A model generated the notes under the pieces. The model saw nothing but the letters and a program-made list of their open reading frames with translations. It had not been told where the DNA came from and did not search any database. Shown piece after piece: positions 55,099-64,000 of a stretch of 64,000 bases of DNA. Numbering within the stretch: position 1 is the first letter of the stretch; every line of letters starts with the position of its first letter. This DNA is from Akkermansia muciniphila. GTDB taxonomy: Bacteria > Verrucomicrobiota > Verrucomicrobiia > Verrucomicrobiales > Akkermansiaceae. The stretch covers positions 164,743-228,742 of the forward strand of contig NZ_PJKB01000003.1 of NCBI RefSeq assembly GCF_002884975.1, in the 5' to 3' direction. A program made the translations under genes and the position numbers.

Positions 55099-56118
55099 AT
55101 GGGAGAGTCCTTTTACACACGCACCACGGAGACACCCCCCTCCGCCTTTGATCTGTCCCTCAGGCCGCCCGCCTTCAGCGAGTTCCGCGGGCAGGAGAAG
55201 ATCAAGGACCGCCTGATGCTGATGGTGGAAGCCGCCAAACAGCGCGACGACGTGCTGGACCACATTCTGCTGAGCGGCCCCCCTGGCCTGGGGAAGACGA
55301 CGCTTGCCAATATTATTGCGAATGCCGTCGGCTGCCGCATTCATACGACGTCCGGCCCCCAAATTGAGAAGGCCGGAGACCTGGCCGGCGTGCTGACCAA
55401 TCTGGAAAAAGGGGACATCCTTTTTATTGACGAGATTCACCGCCTTCACCCGGCTATTGAGGAATACCTGTACCCCGCCATGGAGGATTTCCGGCTGGAT
55501 ATTATTATTGACCAGGGCCCGAACGCCCGCTCCATCCAGCTGAATCTGCCCAAGTTCACGCTGGTGGGGGCCACCACCCGCGCCGGCATGCTGACCAGCC
55601 CGCTGCGTTCCCGCTTCGGCCTCGTGAACCGGCTGGATTATTATACGCAGGAGGATCTGTGCTCCATTATCGAACGTTCCGCCGGACTCCTGAACGTGCC
55701 CGTGGAACCGGCAGGCGCGCTTCAGATCGCCCTGCGCTCCCGAGGCACGCCGCGCGTGGCCAATTCCCTGCTGCGCTGGGTGCGGGATTACGCCCAGGTA
55801 CGCGGCGACGGCGTGATTACGGAGCAACTGGCGCACGACGCCCTGACCATGATCGAGATTGACGACGACGGCCTGGACGAGATGGACAAGCGCCTGCTGG
55901 AAGCCATGATTTACAAGTTTAACGGCGGTCCCGTAGGCCTTTCCTCCCTGGCCGTGGCCGTGGGAGAAGACGCTTCCACGCTGGAGGATGTACACGAGCC
56001 TTTCCTGATCATGCAGGGGTACATCAGCCGCACCCCCAGGGGGCGCGTGGCAATGCCCTCCGCCTATCTCAAGATGGGCGCCACGCCACCCGCCAACGGC
56101 CAGGGATGGCTGTTGTAA
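55099..56118 (+). CDS. ruvB: Holliday junction DNA helicase RuvB
   Basis: 339 aa from the ATG at 55099 ([10 protein letters not shown]). The AAA+ motor drives branch migration with RuvA. Walker A is [11 protein letters not shown], Walker B is [12 protein letters not shown], sensor 1 is [20 protein letters not shown], and the winged-helix C-terminus starts near DDDGLDEMD. Length and every motif match. The gene starts 140 bp from the divergent hexosaminidase. Confidence 0.97.
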   Translation: MGESFYTRTTETPPSAFDLSLRPPAFSEFRGQEKIKDRLMLMVEAAKQRDDVLDHILLSGPPGLGKTTLANIIANAVGCRIHTTSGPQIEKAGDLAGVLTNLEKGDILFIDEIHRLHPAIEEYLYPAMEDFRLDIIIDQGPNARSIQLNLPKFTLVGATTRAGMLTSPLRSRFGLVNRLDYYTQEDLCSIIERSAGLLNVPVEPAGALQIALRSRGTPRVANSLLRWVRDYAQVRGDGVITEQLAHDALTMIEIDDDGLDEMDKRLLEAMIYKFNGGPVGLSSLAVAVGEDASTLEDVHEPFLIMQGYISRTPRGRVAMPSAYLKMGATPPANGQGWLL

Positions 56119-56198
56119 GCCATCCGTTTACGGCATGGCAGGAGTCCCGTGTTTTGTGCTGGTCATCAGGCCTCCTTTCTTTTAGACTATCCCCACAT

Positions 56199-56216
56199 AA
56201 AACGTCAGGACGTTTT
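56199..56216. promoter_or_regulatory. 18-bp palindrome upstream of fabH
   Basis: AAAACGTC-AG-GACGTTTT, perfect 8-bp arms with a 2-base centre, ending 23 bp before the fabH ATG. The tiny centre makes it a poor RNA hairpin; it fits a dimeric repressor site or a promoter-proximal operator. A T-run follows, so a terminator for ruvB is the alternative. Confidence 0.45.
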
Positions 56217-56239
56217 CTGTTCATCATACGCCCAAAGCT

Positions 56240-57259
56240 ATGGCCGCAAATTCTGATATCGCCTTTAAAAGACTGCCCGTCAAGATCATCGGTACGGGCT
56301 CCTATGTTCCGGAACGCCGTCTGACCAATGCGGACCTGGAGAAGATGGTGGACACTTCCCACGAATGGATCATCGAACGCACGGGCATCGTGGAACGCCG
56401 CATCGCCGCCCCTGACGAGTATACCTCCCACATGGGGACGAAGGCCGCCCAGCGCGCTCTGGAGTCCTGCGGGCTCCAGCCGGAGGATATTGACCTGATC
56501 ATCGTTTCCACCATTACGCCGGATACGTTCACCCCTTCCACCTCCTGTTATATCCAAGATGCGCTGGGAGCCAAGAATGCCGCCGCCTTTGACATCTCCG
56601 CCGCATGCTCCGGCTTCCTGTTCGCCATGAAGACGGCGGTCCAGTTCCTCGGCACGGGCCAGATGAAAACGGCGCTCATCATTGCCGCGGAAAAACTCTC
56701 CACCGTCGTCAACTGGGAAGACCGCACCACCTGCGTCCTGTTCGGGGACGGCGCCGGCGCAGCCGTGCTCCAGGCTTCCACGGGGGAAGAAGGGGAAGGC
56801 TCCATCCTCGCTACGGACATCGGCACGGACGGCGCCCTGCATGACCTGCTCCAGATTCCCGGCGGCGGTTCCCGCTGCCCCACCACGGCGGAAAATGCCC
56901 ATGAACGCCTGGCTACCCTCGCCATGCGCGGCAAGGAGACCTTCCGCCAGGCGGTGCCCCGCATGAAGGATTCCGCCGCCAGCGTGATTGAACGCGCCGG
57001 CCTAACGGCGGAGGAGATCAAGCTGATCATCCCCCACCAGGCCAACCTCCGCATCATCAATGCTGTGGCCCAGCGCCTCTCCATCCCGGAAGACAAGGTG
57101 TTCATCAATATTGAAAAATACGGCAACACGTCCGCCGCCGCCGTAGCCATCGCTTTTGACGAGGCGCGCCGCACCGGAAGATTCGGCAAGGGAGACAACG
57201 TCGTCCTGGTCACCTTCGGCGCAGGCCTCACGTGGGGCGCCGCAGCCATCCGCTGGTAA
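56240..57259 (+). CDS. fabH: Beta-ketoacyl-ACP synthase III
   Basis: Condenses acetyl-CoA with malonyl-ACP to start fatty-acid synthesis. 339 aa with DISAACSGFLF (C123 nucleophile), IPHQANLRI (catalytic His) and YGNTSAAAVAI (catalytic Asn), and the N-terminal IIGTGSYVPERRLTN block. The length is normal. A palindrome lies just upstream, and a CysJ-like reductase gene begins 34 bp downstream. Confidence 0.96.
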   Translation: MAANSDIAFKRLPVKIIGTGSYVPERRLTNADLEKMVDTSHEWIIERTGIVERRIAAPDEYTSHMGTKAAQRALESCGLQPEDIDLIIVSTITPDTFTPSTSCYIQDALGAKNAAAFDISAACSGFLFAMKTAVQFLGTGQMKTALIIAAEKLSTVVNWEDRTTCVLFGDGAGAAVLQASTGEEGEGSILATDIGTDGALHDLLQIPGGGSRCPTTAENAHERLATLAMRGKETFRQAVPRMKDSAASVIERAGLTAEEIKLIIPHQANLRIINAVAQRLSIPEDKVFINIEKYGNTSAAAVAIAFDEARRTGRFGKGDNVVLVTFGAGLTWGAAAIRW

Positions 57260-57293
57260 TTTCCGTTATTCCATTCCAGAACTTACATTACAC

Positions 57294-58424
57294 ATGACAA
57301 CCGAACCGTACGGCAAAAAGAATCCGTTCCCCGCACCCGTCCTTTCCGTGAAGCACCTCACCGGGGAAGGCAGCCCGAAAGAGACGATCCATATTGAATA
57401 CAGCCTGGACGGCGCCGGAATGGTGTACATCGCCGGAGATGCCCTGGCCGTGATTCCCGCCAATGACCATGCCCTGGCAGACACCCTGATCAGCAAGCTG
57501 GGCCTCCGTCCGGATGCCCAGGTCACCACTCCGGAAGGAGAGACCGCCAGCCTGAAGGATGCTCTGGTCAACAACTATGACATCACCAACGTCAACAAGG
57601 CTCTTCTGGCCAAATGGGCCGCCGCCTCAGGCAGCCAGGAACTGGAAGCCCTGCTGAACGGGGACAAGGAAGCCCTCAATAATTTCCTGTGGGGCCGCGA
57701 CGTGCTGGACCTGGCAACGGAATACCCCGTATCCTTTGAATCTGCGGAAGCTTTTGTCAGCATCCTGAAAAAAATCATGCCCCGCCTTTACTCCATTGCC
57801 TCCAGCCCGAACGCGCACCCGGAAGAAGTGCATCTGTGCGTGGGCGCCGTGCGCTACACGGCCCGGGACCGCAAGCGCGGCGGCGTGTGCTCCACGTACA
57901 TGGCTGACCGCCTCCAGCCGGGACATACGGCCAGGGTGTTCGTGCATACCAACAAGAATTTCCGCCTGCCGGAAGACGGAAACACTCCCATCATCATGGT
58001 TGGCCCCGGCACCGGCATCGCCCCCTTCCGGGCATTCTGGGAGGAACGCATCGCCTCCGGAGCCAAGGGAGGCAATTGGCTGTTCTTCGGCAATCCGTAC
58101 AAGGCTACCGATTTCTGCTATGAAGACGAGCTGGCCAAACTGACGGCGGACGGCAGATTGAAACTGTCCGTAGCCTGGTCCCGCGACCAGGAGAAGAAGG
58201 TATACGTGCAGCACCTCATGGTTCAGGAAGGCGAAGAGCTCTGGAAATGGCTGGAAAACGGCGCCTGCTTCTACGTCTGCGGTGATGCTTCCCGCATGGC
58301 CAAGGATGTTGACGCCGCCCTTCATGAAGTCATCCAGACCTGGGGCCGCAAGTCTCCGGAAGAAGCCGCGGAATACGTAGCTGACATGAAAGAACACCGC
58401 CGCTACCAGCGGGACGTGTATTAA
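57294..58424 (+). CDS. CysJ-like FAD/NADPH oxidoreductase lacking a flavodoxin domain
   Basis: 376 aa from the ATG at 57294 (MTTEPYGKKN). The sequence covers the FAD-binding connecting and FNR domains of sulfite reductase flavoprotein alpha: PRLYSIASSP (FAD), GGVCSTYMAD, GPGTGIAPFRAFWEERIA (NADPH) and FYVCGDASRMAKDVD near the end with the terminal aromatic Tyr. The N-terminal flavodoxin (FMN) domain of CysJ is absent, so it must use another electron acceptor. It may partner with a ferredoxin or a different sulfite/nitrite reductase subunit; no cysI is near. Confidence 0.85.
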   Translation: MTTEPYGKKNPFPAPVLSVKHLTGEGSPKETIHIEYSLDGAGMVYIAGDALAVIPANDHALADTLISKLGLRPDAQVTTPEGETASLKDALVNNYDITNVNKALLAKWAAASGSQELEALLNGDKEALNNFLWGRDVLDLATEYPVSFESAEAFVSILKKIMPRLYSIASSPNAHPEEVHLCVGAVRYTARDRKRGGVCSTYMADRLQPGHTARVFVHTNKNFRLPEDGNTPIIMVGPGTGIAPFRAFWEERIASGAKGGNWLFFGNPYKATDFCYEDELAKLTADGRLKLSVAWSRDQEKKVYVQHLMVQEGEELWKWLENGACFYVCGDASRMAKDVDAALHEVIQTWGRKSPEEAAEYVADMKEHRRYQRDVY

Positions 58425-58453
58425 TCGCCCTCCGGATTTCCTCTTTTTTACCG

Positions 58454-58486
58454 CGCTTTTCCACCATCCGTGGAAAAGCGTTTTTT
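58454..58486 (+). terminator. Terminator after the CysJ-like gene
   Basis: CGCTTTTCCAC (58454-58464) pairs perfectly with 58470-58480 around CATCC, then TTTTTTG, 29 bases past the stop. Confidence 0.9.
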
Positions 58487-58662
58487 GTCTGAGAACCCGG
58501 CCTGCCTTTACCCGCTGCGGGTACCGGGAGAGACCTTTCACCGGAGGAACGTTCCGGCATGGAGAGATGCAGCCATTTCCCTTTTATGTGGGAAAAGCAT
58601 CTGCCCCGATTGAAGATTGTTCCTCCCGGAGATGGTCATTAAGAAATATTTCCGCACCGCAT

Positions 58663-59883
58663 CTATGATGCGGACGGCTGCTCCGGCTCCTTGTACGGGA
58701 CTTCCGCCTCCGCGGTAATCCAACTGCGCTGGTAGGGTTCCAGGCCGTAACGCACGTAGGTATTGTTGCCTATGCCGTTGAGAATCGTCGGAGATTCCAG
58801 GTGCACCCTTCCGCCGTATTCCCCAGCCTGCACATCCAGGTACAGTGTGGGAGACACTGACGTATGGTACGTATCCCATCCCCGGATATGCGCCAGCTTA
58901 ACAACCGTGTCGCCGGAGGCCCCGCCCATGACCAGCCACACCACAGCGCCCAGCTCACTGGTGTAAGATATCTCGGATTGGGTAATCACCAGACGATAGG
59001 CCGCAGAACAGGGATTCGTGTTGCTGTCGTAATTCAGGCTGGATTCAGTAGTGCGCACCACATAGCCCGCAGGCTTGCCGACGCCGATGAGTTCACGCAC
59101 ACGGGACTTGTACCCCTCATGATAGTAGAGGGTCACCTCAACCAGCCGGGCAATGGATGGGGCGCTTCCTGAAACGGGCCTGAAGCGGTAGCCGTCCATT
59201 CCCGCATCCAGTGATTCCGTCCACTCCCCCCCGGCCCCTATGAGCATGGACACTTTGATCCAGGTACCGGCAGCCCCTCCATTATGCCGAAACGGGATGG
59301 AATATCCCAAGATCTTGCTGTAGTCGCCTCCACTAACCGTTCCGGTAGTTGGCAGAGTGAGGGAGGTACCGCCATTGGCCCCCAGGAGCACCTCACAGTA
59401 ACACCCTGGAGCCGCATGATTGATCGTCACGCCATTGGTAGCCGTACAGGAGGACGTAAGCCAATAGGTGCGTGTCTGGTGCATCAGCACCAGCTGGGCC
59501 ATCCCCATGGCGTAAGCCCGGTTCACAGACGCCGTATCCGTTTCAGCCCCGGCAGCCAGTGGAACATGAATACCTCCGTTGGCATTGACGATTCCGGAAA
59601 ACGCGGCCGCCTCCGCCATCAGATTTCTTAAAACCACATCCCCTCCGCTCTGAATGCCGCTCCGGCCAGTCACGCCCAACGCGGCCGGTTTCAGCACCTG
59701 CGTTACCATGGCGTTTTCATCGGACACTTCCACGGCTTCCCCGGGAGCCACAAAACTATACTGTCCAGCCGTATCAGCCTCCAGAATGGTGATGAAAGCA
59801 GCATCGGCGCGGATTGCCTGAACGGTACAGGCTTCTGTACATGTCAGCGCATACGCGCCCCCCTTAACAGTATCAATTCTCAT
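58663..59883 (-). CDS. Hypothetical protein of phage-structural type (406 aa)
   Basis: No signal peptide (MRIDTVKGGAYALTC) and no enzyme motif. The sequence alternates Gly/Thr/Ser-rich strands (GVTGRSGIQSGGDVVL, GANGGTSLTLPTTGTVSGG, LGAVVWLVMGGASGDTVVKLA), the style of phage tail-fibre, baseplate or tail-associated proteins that begin with an N-terminal hub and end in a receptor-contact domain. No neighbouring phage genes are visible, so it may be a lone remnant of a prophage or a domesticated tail protein. Family not recognised; the phage link is inference from composition. Confidence 0.6.
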   Translation of the reverse strand: MRIDTVKGGAYALTCTEACTVQAIRADAAFITILEADTAGQYSFVAPGEAVEVSDENAMVTQVLKPAALGVTGRSGIQSGGDVVLRNLMAEAAAFSGIVNANGGIHVPLAAGAETDTASVNRAYAMGMAQLVLMHQTRTYWLTSSCTATNGVTINHAAPGCYCEVLLGANGGTSLTLPTTGTVSGGDYSKILGYSIPFRHNGGAAGTWIKVSMLIGAGGEWTESLDAGMDGYRFRPVSGSAPSIARLVEVTLYYHEGYKSRVRELIGVGKPAGYVVRTTESSLNYDSNTNPCSAAYRLVITQSEISYTSELGAVVWLVMGGASGDTVVKLAHIRGWDTYHTSVSPTLYLDVQAGEYGGRVHLESPTILNGIGNNTYVRYGLEPYQRSWITAEAEVPYKEPEQPSAS

Positions 59884-60138
59884 AAATTTAATTAATCAGG
59901 CTTAAAAAACCATCAACCGGACAGGAAATCATCACGCATAAACCGTTCACCCACCTTATCCCAACGCCTCAAATTTACCTTCCCGTCCAACTGGAGCCAC
60001 GCATGAAACGTCTTTTACTCATTCAAGGATTCCATTCCCAGGCAAAAAGCTATGCTCTTCTTCACCGGAGGATCAGCCATCACGGCAATGCCTGCCCATC
60101 CCTTGACGGATAGGGTTTTCCTTTCCTTCAACAGGTAT
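59884..60138. other. Intergenic region between the phage-like gene and GT2
   Basis: 255 bp upstream of the 406-aa gene, with A+T-rich sequence near its start. No terminator for the GT2 gene or RNA gene was recognised. Confidence 0.35.
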
Positions 60139-61188
60139 TTACCCGCCGCAAAGATATTTTTTAACCTTCCTGAGTTTAAAGAAGGAAACCATGCAGAATA
60201 AATAGAGACTTTGCGGCAACGTATGGGCCATGCCCATCCACCCTTTTCCTTTTAACTCCCATCTCCGGTGGAAGGGATAATCCCACCAGTTCAGGAGATG
60301 GTCAATGTCTTCAACAATTCTCTTCCTTTCCTCAATCTCCGCCAGCAATTCTTCGCGGGACCGGAATACCGCGTTTCCGGATCTCAACAGATCCTCGCAT
60401 AATTCCAGGCCTGTCCATTTGCTTTTTTTCAATTGCAAATGCACGTTCCGTTCTCTTTTCTCAAAGGCCCGCGCCGTCTTCATGCCGGCAAATCTCGCTG
60501 CGCTGTTAATGGCACAGATGTTCTTGAAGGCAAATCTGTAGTAGTACAGGGAAGTACCCGGCAGTTCATAAATATTCCCTTGGAGCCATGCATAAAATGC
60601 CATTAAATCATCTTCAAAGCTGGCCGTCATCGGCAAGGAATTTCCCCACTGGCAGGCGCTTCTCCGGATCATCATGCTCCCTCCGTAATGGGCGCCGGAA
60701 GAAAAAGGCCCCGTCTGGAGCCGGACGGCCAAAGTCCCTTCCGGAGCAGCCGGAAACGCCGGAAACTTAAACGGAACGCCGGCTTCTTCATAAACCTGGG
60801 TCATTTGGCTGGCAACGGCCACGGCATCCGGATGCTCCATCACCGCCCGGGCAAAAACCCTGCACCGCCAGGGAAAGGAACAATCATCCCCATCCTGGCG
60901 GAGAATCCATTCATGGGTGGCCAGCTCCACAATCTGCCGTATGTGCTGTCCGCGCCCAAGGGCTGTTTCATTCCGGTTTAAAACCACCCTATGCGGCCCG
61001 CTGTACCGGGCAGCCATTTCCTGCATGATAACAAAGGTACGGTCGGAAGAACCGTCATCGGACAGAATGATTTCCAACGGTCCCTCATAGTCCTGCCGGA
61101 ATACACTCCGGATGGCATCTTCAATACAGTATTCTTCATTATGCCCGGTCAGAATGATGCTGATAGAGGGAAGATCGGAATGATTCAT
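60139..61188 (-). CDS. Family 2 glycosyltransferase
   Basis: 349 aa from the ATG at 61188 (MNHSDLPSIS). SIILTGHNEEYCIEDAIRSV starts the GT-A fold, EIILSDDGSSDRT holds the nucleotide-sugar Asp, and LRQDGDDCSFPWR contains the DxD-like metal site. A catalytic Asp region FEDDLMAFYA follows. The C-terminus ends in a basic, amphipathic segment suggesting membrane association. It probably adds a sugar to a surface polysaccharide. It lies 93 bp downstream of the flippase gene on the same strand. Confidence 0.9.
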   Translation of the reverse strand: MNHSDLPSISIILTGHNEEYCIEDAIRSVFRQDYEGPLEIILSDDGSSDRTFVIMQEMAARYSGPHRVVLNRNETALGRGQHIRQIVELATHEWILRQDGDDCSFPWRCRVFARAVMEHPDAVAVASQMTQVYEEAGVPFKFPAFPAAPEGTLAVRLQTGPFSSGAHYGGSMMIRRSACQWGNSLPMTASFEDDLMAFYAWLQGNIYELPGTSLYYYRFAFKNICAINSAARFAGMKTARAFEKRERNVHLQLKKSKWTGLELCEDLLRSGNAVFRSREELLAEIEERKRIVEDIDHLLNWWDYPFHRRWELKGKGWMGMAHTLPQSLYLFCMVSFFKLRKVKKYLCGG

Positions 61189-61280
61189 GACGGGAAACTG
61201 GATCAGGGAGAAACAATAGACAGACCTTAGCCTAATCTCCCGGAGTTGACCAGCATAACAGGCCCTGCGGCATGCCGGGG

Positions 61281-62840
61281 TTATTTTTTCCACAGCAGGC
61301 GCAGGCGGCTGCCCGCCATGGACCATGCCCGGTGCACCATGGAGCGCATGCCCGCCGTGCCGCAATACATTAAAAGCACTGTTACACCGCCATAGGACAC
61401 AACCATCAGAAAGGCGCAGGTGAACCAGTTCAGGAAAGACAGGGAAGGCTGCAAGGGAATATATTTCCATACCCAGGACATCAGCACGGCTGGCGCCAGA
61501 ATCAGCACCAGCTGGTAACCGAATTGAAGCCAGTAGAGCATCACATTCCTTCTGAAGCCCCACGTGTACAGCATGAAGGGCTTCCAGATGCCTACAATCA
61601 GCGTCAGGCTGGAGATGCCCCCAAGCAGAATTCCGGGCAGTCCCCAGAGATAGCCTCCTATGATAGCCACCGTAATGTTGATGACGCTCTCCGCCAGCGG
61701 CGCCCAGATATCCCAGAAAAGGCCGTAGCCGTACAGGAATTGATCCGTTACTCCCCGCGTAATGGCAATGAAAAGATTAATGATTACCAGAATCATGATT
61801 TCCCGGGAGAGGATATACCCGGAACCCAGCCAGAGGGAGATGAAGGGCTCCAGCAACTGGTAAAGGGTGAAGCATATCGTTCCGGCGATCAGTATGCGCA
61901 GGGAGAACAGTTCATTAAATACCCTGCGTATTTTTGCCGTATCCCCCTCTGCAATCAGATTCCCCACACTGGCTTCCGTACTGCCCAGCAGGTTGTTGAC
62001 CAGGGAAAAGAGCTTATCCGTGATGATGGAATAGTTGCCGTAGTAAGCCACCATCTGCAGGGAGACAAAGGCATAAACCAGGAGCGGCGTTATCTGGAAC
62101 TGGGCAAAAGCCCCAATCCTGTGAACAAACAGCTGCCTGGTATATTTGATAACTTCCGGATACTTCCTGAATAACTGGCGGCCCATAGCAACACTGCTTT
62201 TCAGCCACGGATATACCTGGTTGATTTTCCAATTCAGGATGAATGAATAGATTCCTCCAAACAACAGTTCTATCGCGATCCACAGATAGTAGCTGCCGGT
62301 ATACCAGGCGGACAGCATTTGAAATAAAATCTTGATGATGGTAGCCGTCTGGAAATAGACGGCTACCACGTAATTCCTCTGGTCCGCTCCCAGGAGAGCC
62401 TGCCTGTAATTGGCGAAGTAGCCAATCAGGGAAGACGCCAGAAATGAAAAATAGGCAAAATAGATGATTCCATAGGAAAACCCCGTGGAAGGAAAAATCA
62501 ACGGCAGAAAACATGCCAGCACCAACCCGGCACCGATGATGACCAGGCCTATCCAGCGGTACATGTAGCCCAAGACGGAAATGATTTCATTAATCCTGGT
62601 TTTATCCTGGTTAAAAATCGGTTTATAAAGCACATAGCCGATCGCCGTACTTACACCCAGTTCCGCCAGATTGAGAAAATTCAGCAGGTTTAATAAAGTT
62701 CCTGTCAAGCCGACAAAATCGGCTCCCAGACAATTTAAAAATATTTTTCTGGAAAAAAAGGAGATGCACAGAATCAGGATGTAAAAAACAAGATTCACAC
62801 GAGCGTTCTGCAAACTCTTTTTTACGCGGGATTCGTTCAT
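61281..62840 (-). CDS. Polysaccharide flippase, Wzx-like
   Basis: 519 aa with about 12-14 hydrophobic helices (for example LVFYILILCISFFS, IGLVIIGAGLVLACFLPLIF, MILVIINLFIAI and INITVAIIGGYLWGLPGILLGG). NARVNLVFYILILC then LGADFVGLTGTLLNLLNFLNLAELG is a typical start of MATE/MVF-type O-antigen and capsule flippases. It moves lipid-linked repeat units across the inner membrane. With GT2 downstream and GT4 upstream (divergent) it marks a surface-glycan locus. Confidence 0.88.
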   Translation of the reverse strand: MNESRVKKSLQNARVNLVFYILILCISFFSRKIFLNCLGADFVGLTGTLLNLLNFLNLAELGVSTAIGYVLYKPIFNQDKTRINEIISVLGYMYRWIGLVIIGAGLVLACFLPLIFPSTGFSYGIIYFAYFSFLASSLIGYFANYRQALLGADQRNYVVAVYFQTATIIKILFQMLSAWYTGSYYLWIAIELLFGGIYSFILNWKINQVYPWLKSSVAMGRQLFRKYPEVIKYTRQLFVHRIGAFAQFQITPLLVYAFVSLQMVAYYGNYSIITDKLFSLVNNLLGSTEASVGNLIAEGDTAKIRRVFNELFSLRILIAGTICFTLYQLLEPFISLWLGSGYILSREIMILVIINLFIAITRGVTDQFLYGYGLFWDIWAPLAESVINITVAIIGGYLWGLPGILLGGISSLTLIVGIWKPFMLYTWGFRRNVMLYWLQFGYQLVLILAPAVLMSWVWKYIPLQPSLSFLNWFTCAFLMVVSYGGVTVLLMYCGTAGMRSMVHRAWSMAGSRLRLLWKK

Positions 62841-63110
62841 ACCATTTATTTCAGGAATTCAACCTGGCCTTATCAGGAAATATAAAATACAGCCACTGCA
62901 CAAACCCGGCTTTATTTATTCAGCCTGTAAAATAAAGCAAAATATTCCGCCAATAGTATACCCATGAAAGCGGCATTACCCTAACACATCGTTGCACTAC
63001 ATCAATACTTTTTACTAATACCGGCATAATCCATTTAATTCCAGTTATTCAAACAAGGCACACAAAGCATCCTTGCCTTATTTCCGCCTTCCATCTATAT
63101 TGGAGCTCAT
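62841..63110. other. Intergenic region between the flippase and GT4 genes
   Basis: 270 bp of A+T-rich sequence between divergent genes; it should hold both promoters. No gene or clear repeat was recognised. Confidence 0.4.
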
Positions 63111-64000
63111 GAGTAAAGGCCGTATTTTAATCGTCGCCTATACATTTCCTCCGGGAGAGGGAGGGGTAGGAATGGCGTCTTTTGAAATGGCAAAAGGGCT
63201 GCGCGCCTTAGGATGGGACATTCACGTCCTCACCCGCGAACAGAACCTTCCGGATGATCAATCCCGTCCGGAATGCTGTTCCGTCACCTCCATGCCGGAT
63301 TCCTTAACGGAAGACAGCCCGCGTTTAAGGGAATACCTGGATACCCTTCTGGAGGGCCTCAAGCCGGATTTCATCATATATCATTCCTGGTCAAACTGGT
63401 GCAGGGAGGAACTCATGGAATATGCCGGGGCACACCGCATCCCCTTCATCCTGCGCTCGCATGGCACGGGCACCAATTTTTCAGCCTTCTTCCGACTTCG
63501 TTACCCCCCCTTCTTCGGAATGAAAAAATGGATCGGCTCCTTTCTCAGTACCAGGAAGTCCGTTCTCCGTACGGGTAAAGATGCGCCCTTGAACCAACTT
63601 GTCTTTCTTGAACCCTGCGGAACCTTATTTAAAGGATTTGATTATTATTATGCCAGCAAGCTCAAGCTGCCCAACGCCTGCTGCATTCCCAACACTTTTC
63701 CGGCGTTGCAACGCGGGACCCCCTTCTTCAGGGAAAAATACGGATTAGCCGGTGTCTCCCTGTTCACCTGTGCGGCCAGCGCCTGCACGACAAAACAACA
63801 GCTTCTCTTCATCCGCCATGCAAAACGCATGAATTTGCAGAACATCGTTTTCCTTTTTCTCGTCCCTCAACGCAACCCGTATGCAGAGCAAATGGAAAAA
63901 GCCATTGGGGACCATCCCGGATTCCGCATTCTTTACAATCTTCCAAGGCATGAGGTGGAGGCCGCCATCTCGGAAAGCGACGCCATGTTCCTCTACTCCT
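63111..64000 (+). CDS. Family 4 glycosyltransferase (3' end beyond right edge)
   Basis: The frame opens with ATG at 63111 (MSKGRILIVAYTFPPGEGG) and stays open for 296 codons to the edge. YTFPPGEGGVGMASFEMAKGL is the GT-B/GT4 N-terminal Gly-rich motif, and IHVLTREQNLPDD follows the first strand. A hydrophobic segment with HSWSNWCREEL and RSHGTGTNFS continues the N-terminal Rossmann domain. The C-terminal nucleotide-sugar domain is just reached at the edge (EAAISESDAMFLYS). The usual length is about 350-400 aa, so perhaps 80 residues are missing. It belongs to the same surface-glycan locus. Confidence 0.85.

Overview
The window looks like a chromosomal segment of Akkermansia muciniphila or a close relative (Verrucomicrobiota). 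I infer this from a giant autotransporter with Verrucomicrobia-type beta-strand repeats, a PEP-CTERM protein, a GC-rich backbone with long spurious antisense frames, weak or absent Shine-Dalgarno sequences, and a set of secreted mucin-degrading enzymes (GH33 sialidase, SGNH sialate esterase, M60 glycopeptidase, GH20 hexosaminidase). No sequence search was run.

Layout. 1-6.5 kb: the 5' part of a very large autotransporter on the minus strand, running off the left edge. 6.9 kb: tRNA-Asp. 7-31.8 kb: housekeeping genes in short, often overlapping units: ilvA, maf, hflX with a tiny Cys/His-rich lipoprotein, a zinc-ribbon Ser/Thr kinase, a ROK protein, a CPBP protease overlapping thiL, a PlsC-GNAT fusion acyltransferase, cmk-plsC-recF, rnc behind a long hairpin, an OprO/P-like porin, a small winged-helix-like protein under a palindromic promoter, a bamD-lptE-rsmI cell-envelope operon, hisI/holB, a Sel1-ankyrin protein and a deoxyinosine glycosylase. 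32-40.2 kb: carB, a decayed secreted-protein fragment, a PP2C phosphatase, a methyltransferase, glutamine-dependent nadE and a SugE/Gdx exporter. 40.2-55 kb: accessory region with an A+T-rich patch carrying a nested palindrome, a secreted protein with three BamE-like modules, sialidase, PEP-CTERM protein, sialate O-acetylesterase, a DUF2254 membrane protein, the M60 peptidase, an A+T-rich Sel1/two-TM gene, an integrase C-terminal remnant against tRNA-Ser, and the GH20 hexosaminidase. 55-58.5 kb: ruvB, fabH and a CysJ-like reductase. 58.6-64 kb: an unrecognised phage-like protein, then GT2, a Wzx-type flippase and a GT4 enzyme cut by the right edge, which is the start of a surface polysaccharide locus.

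How the parts fit. The secreted glycosidases, esterase and peptidase suggest stepwise stripping of sialylated, O-glycosylated mucin: the esterase deacetylates sialic acid, the sialidase removes it, GH20 removes terminal HexNAc, and M60 cuts the glycosylated backbone. Envelope biogenesis genes (bamD, lptE, porin, autotransporter, acyltransferases, polysaccharide locus) dominate much of the rest. The clearest traces of transfer are the A+T-rich Sel1 gene and integrase remnant next to tRNA-Ser, and the A+T-rich patch near 40.5 kb. I found no CRISPR array, rRNA gene or intact transposase.
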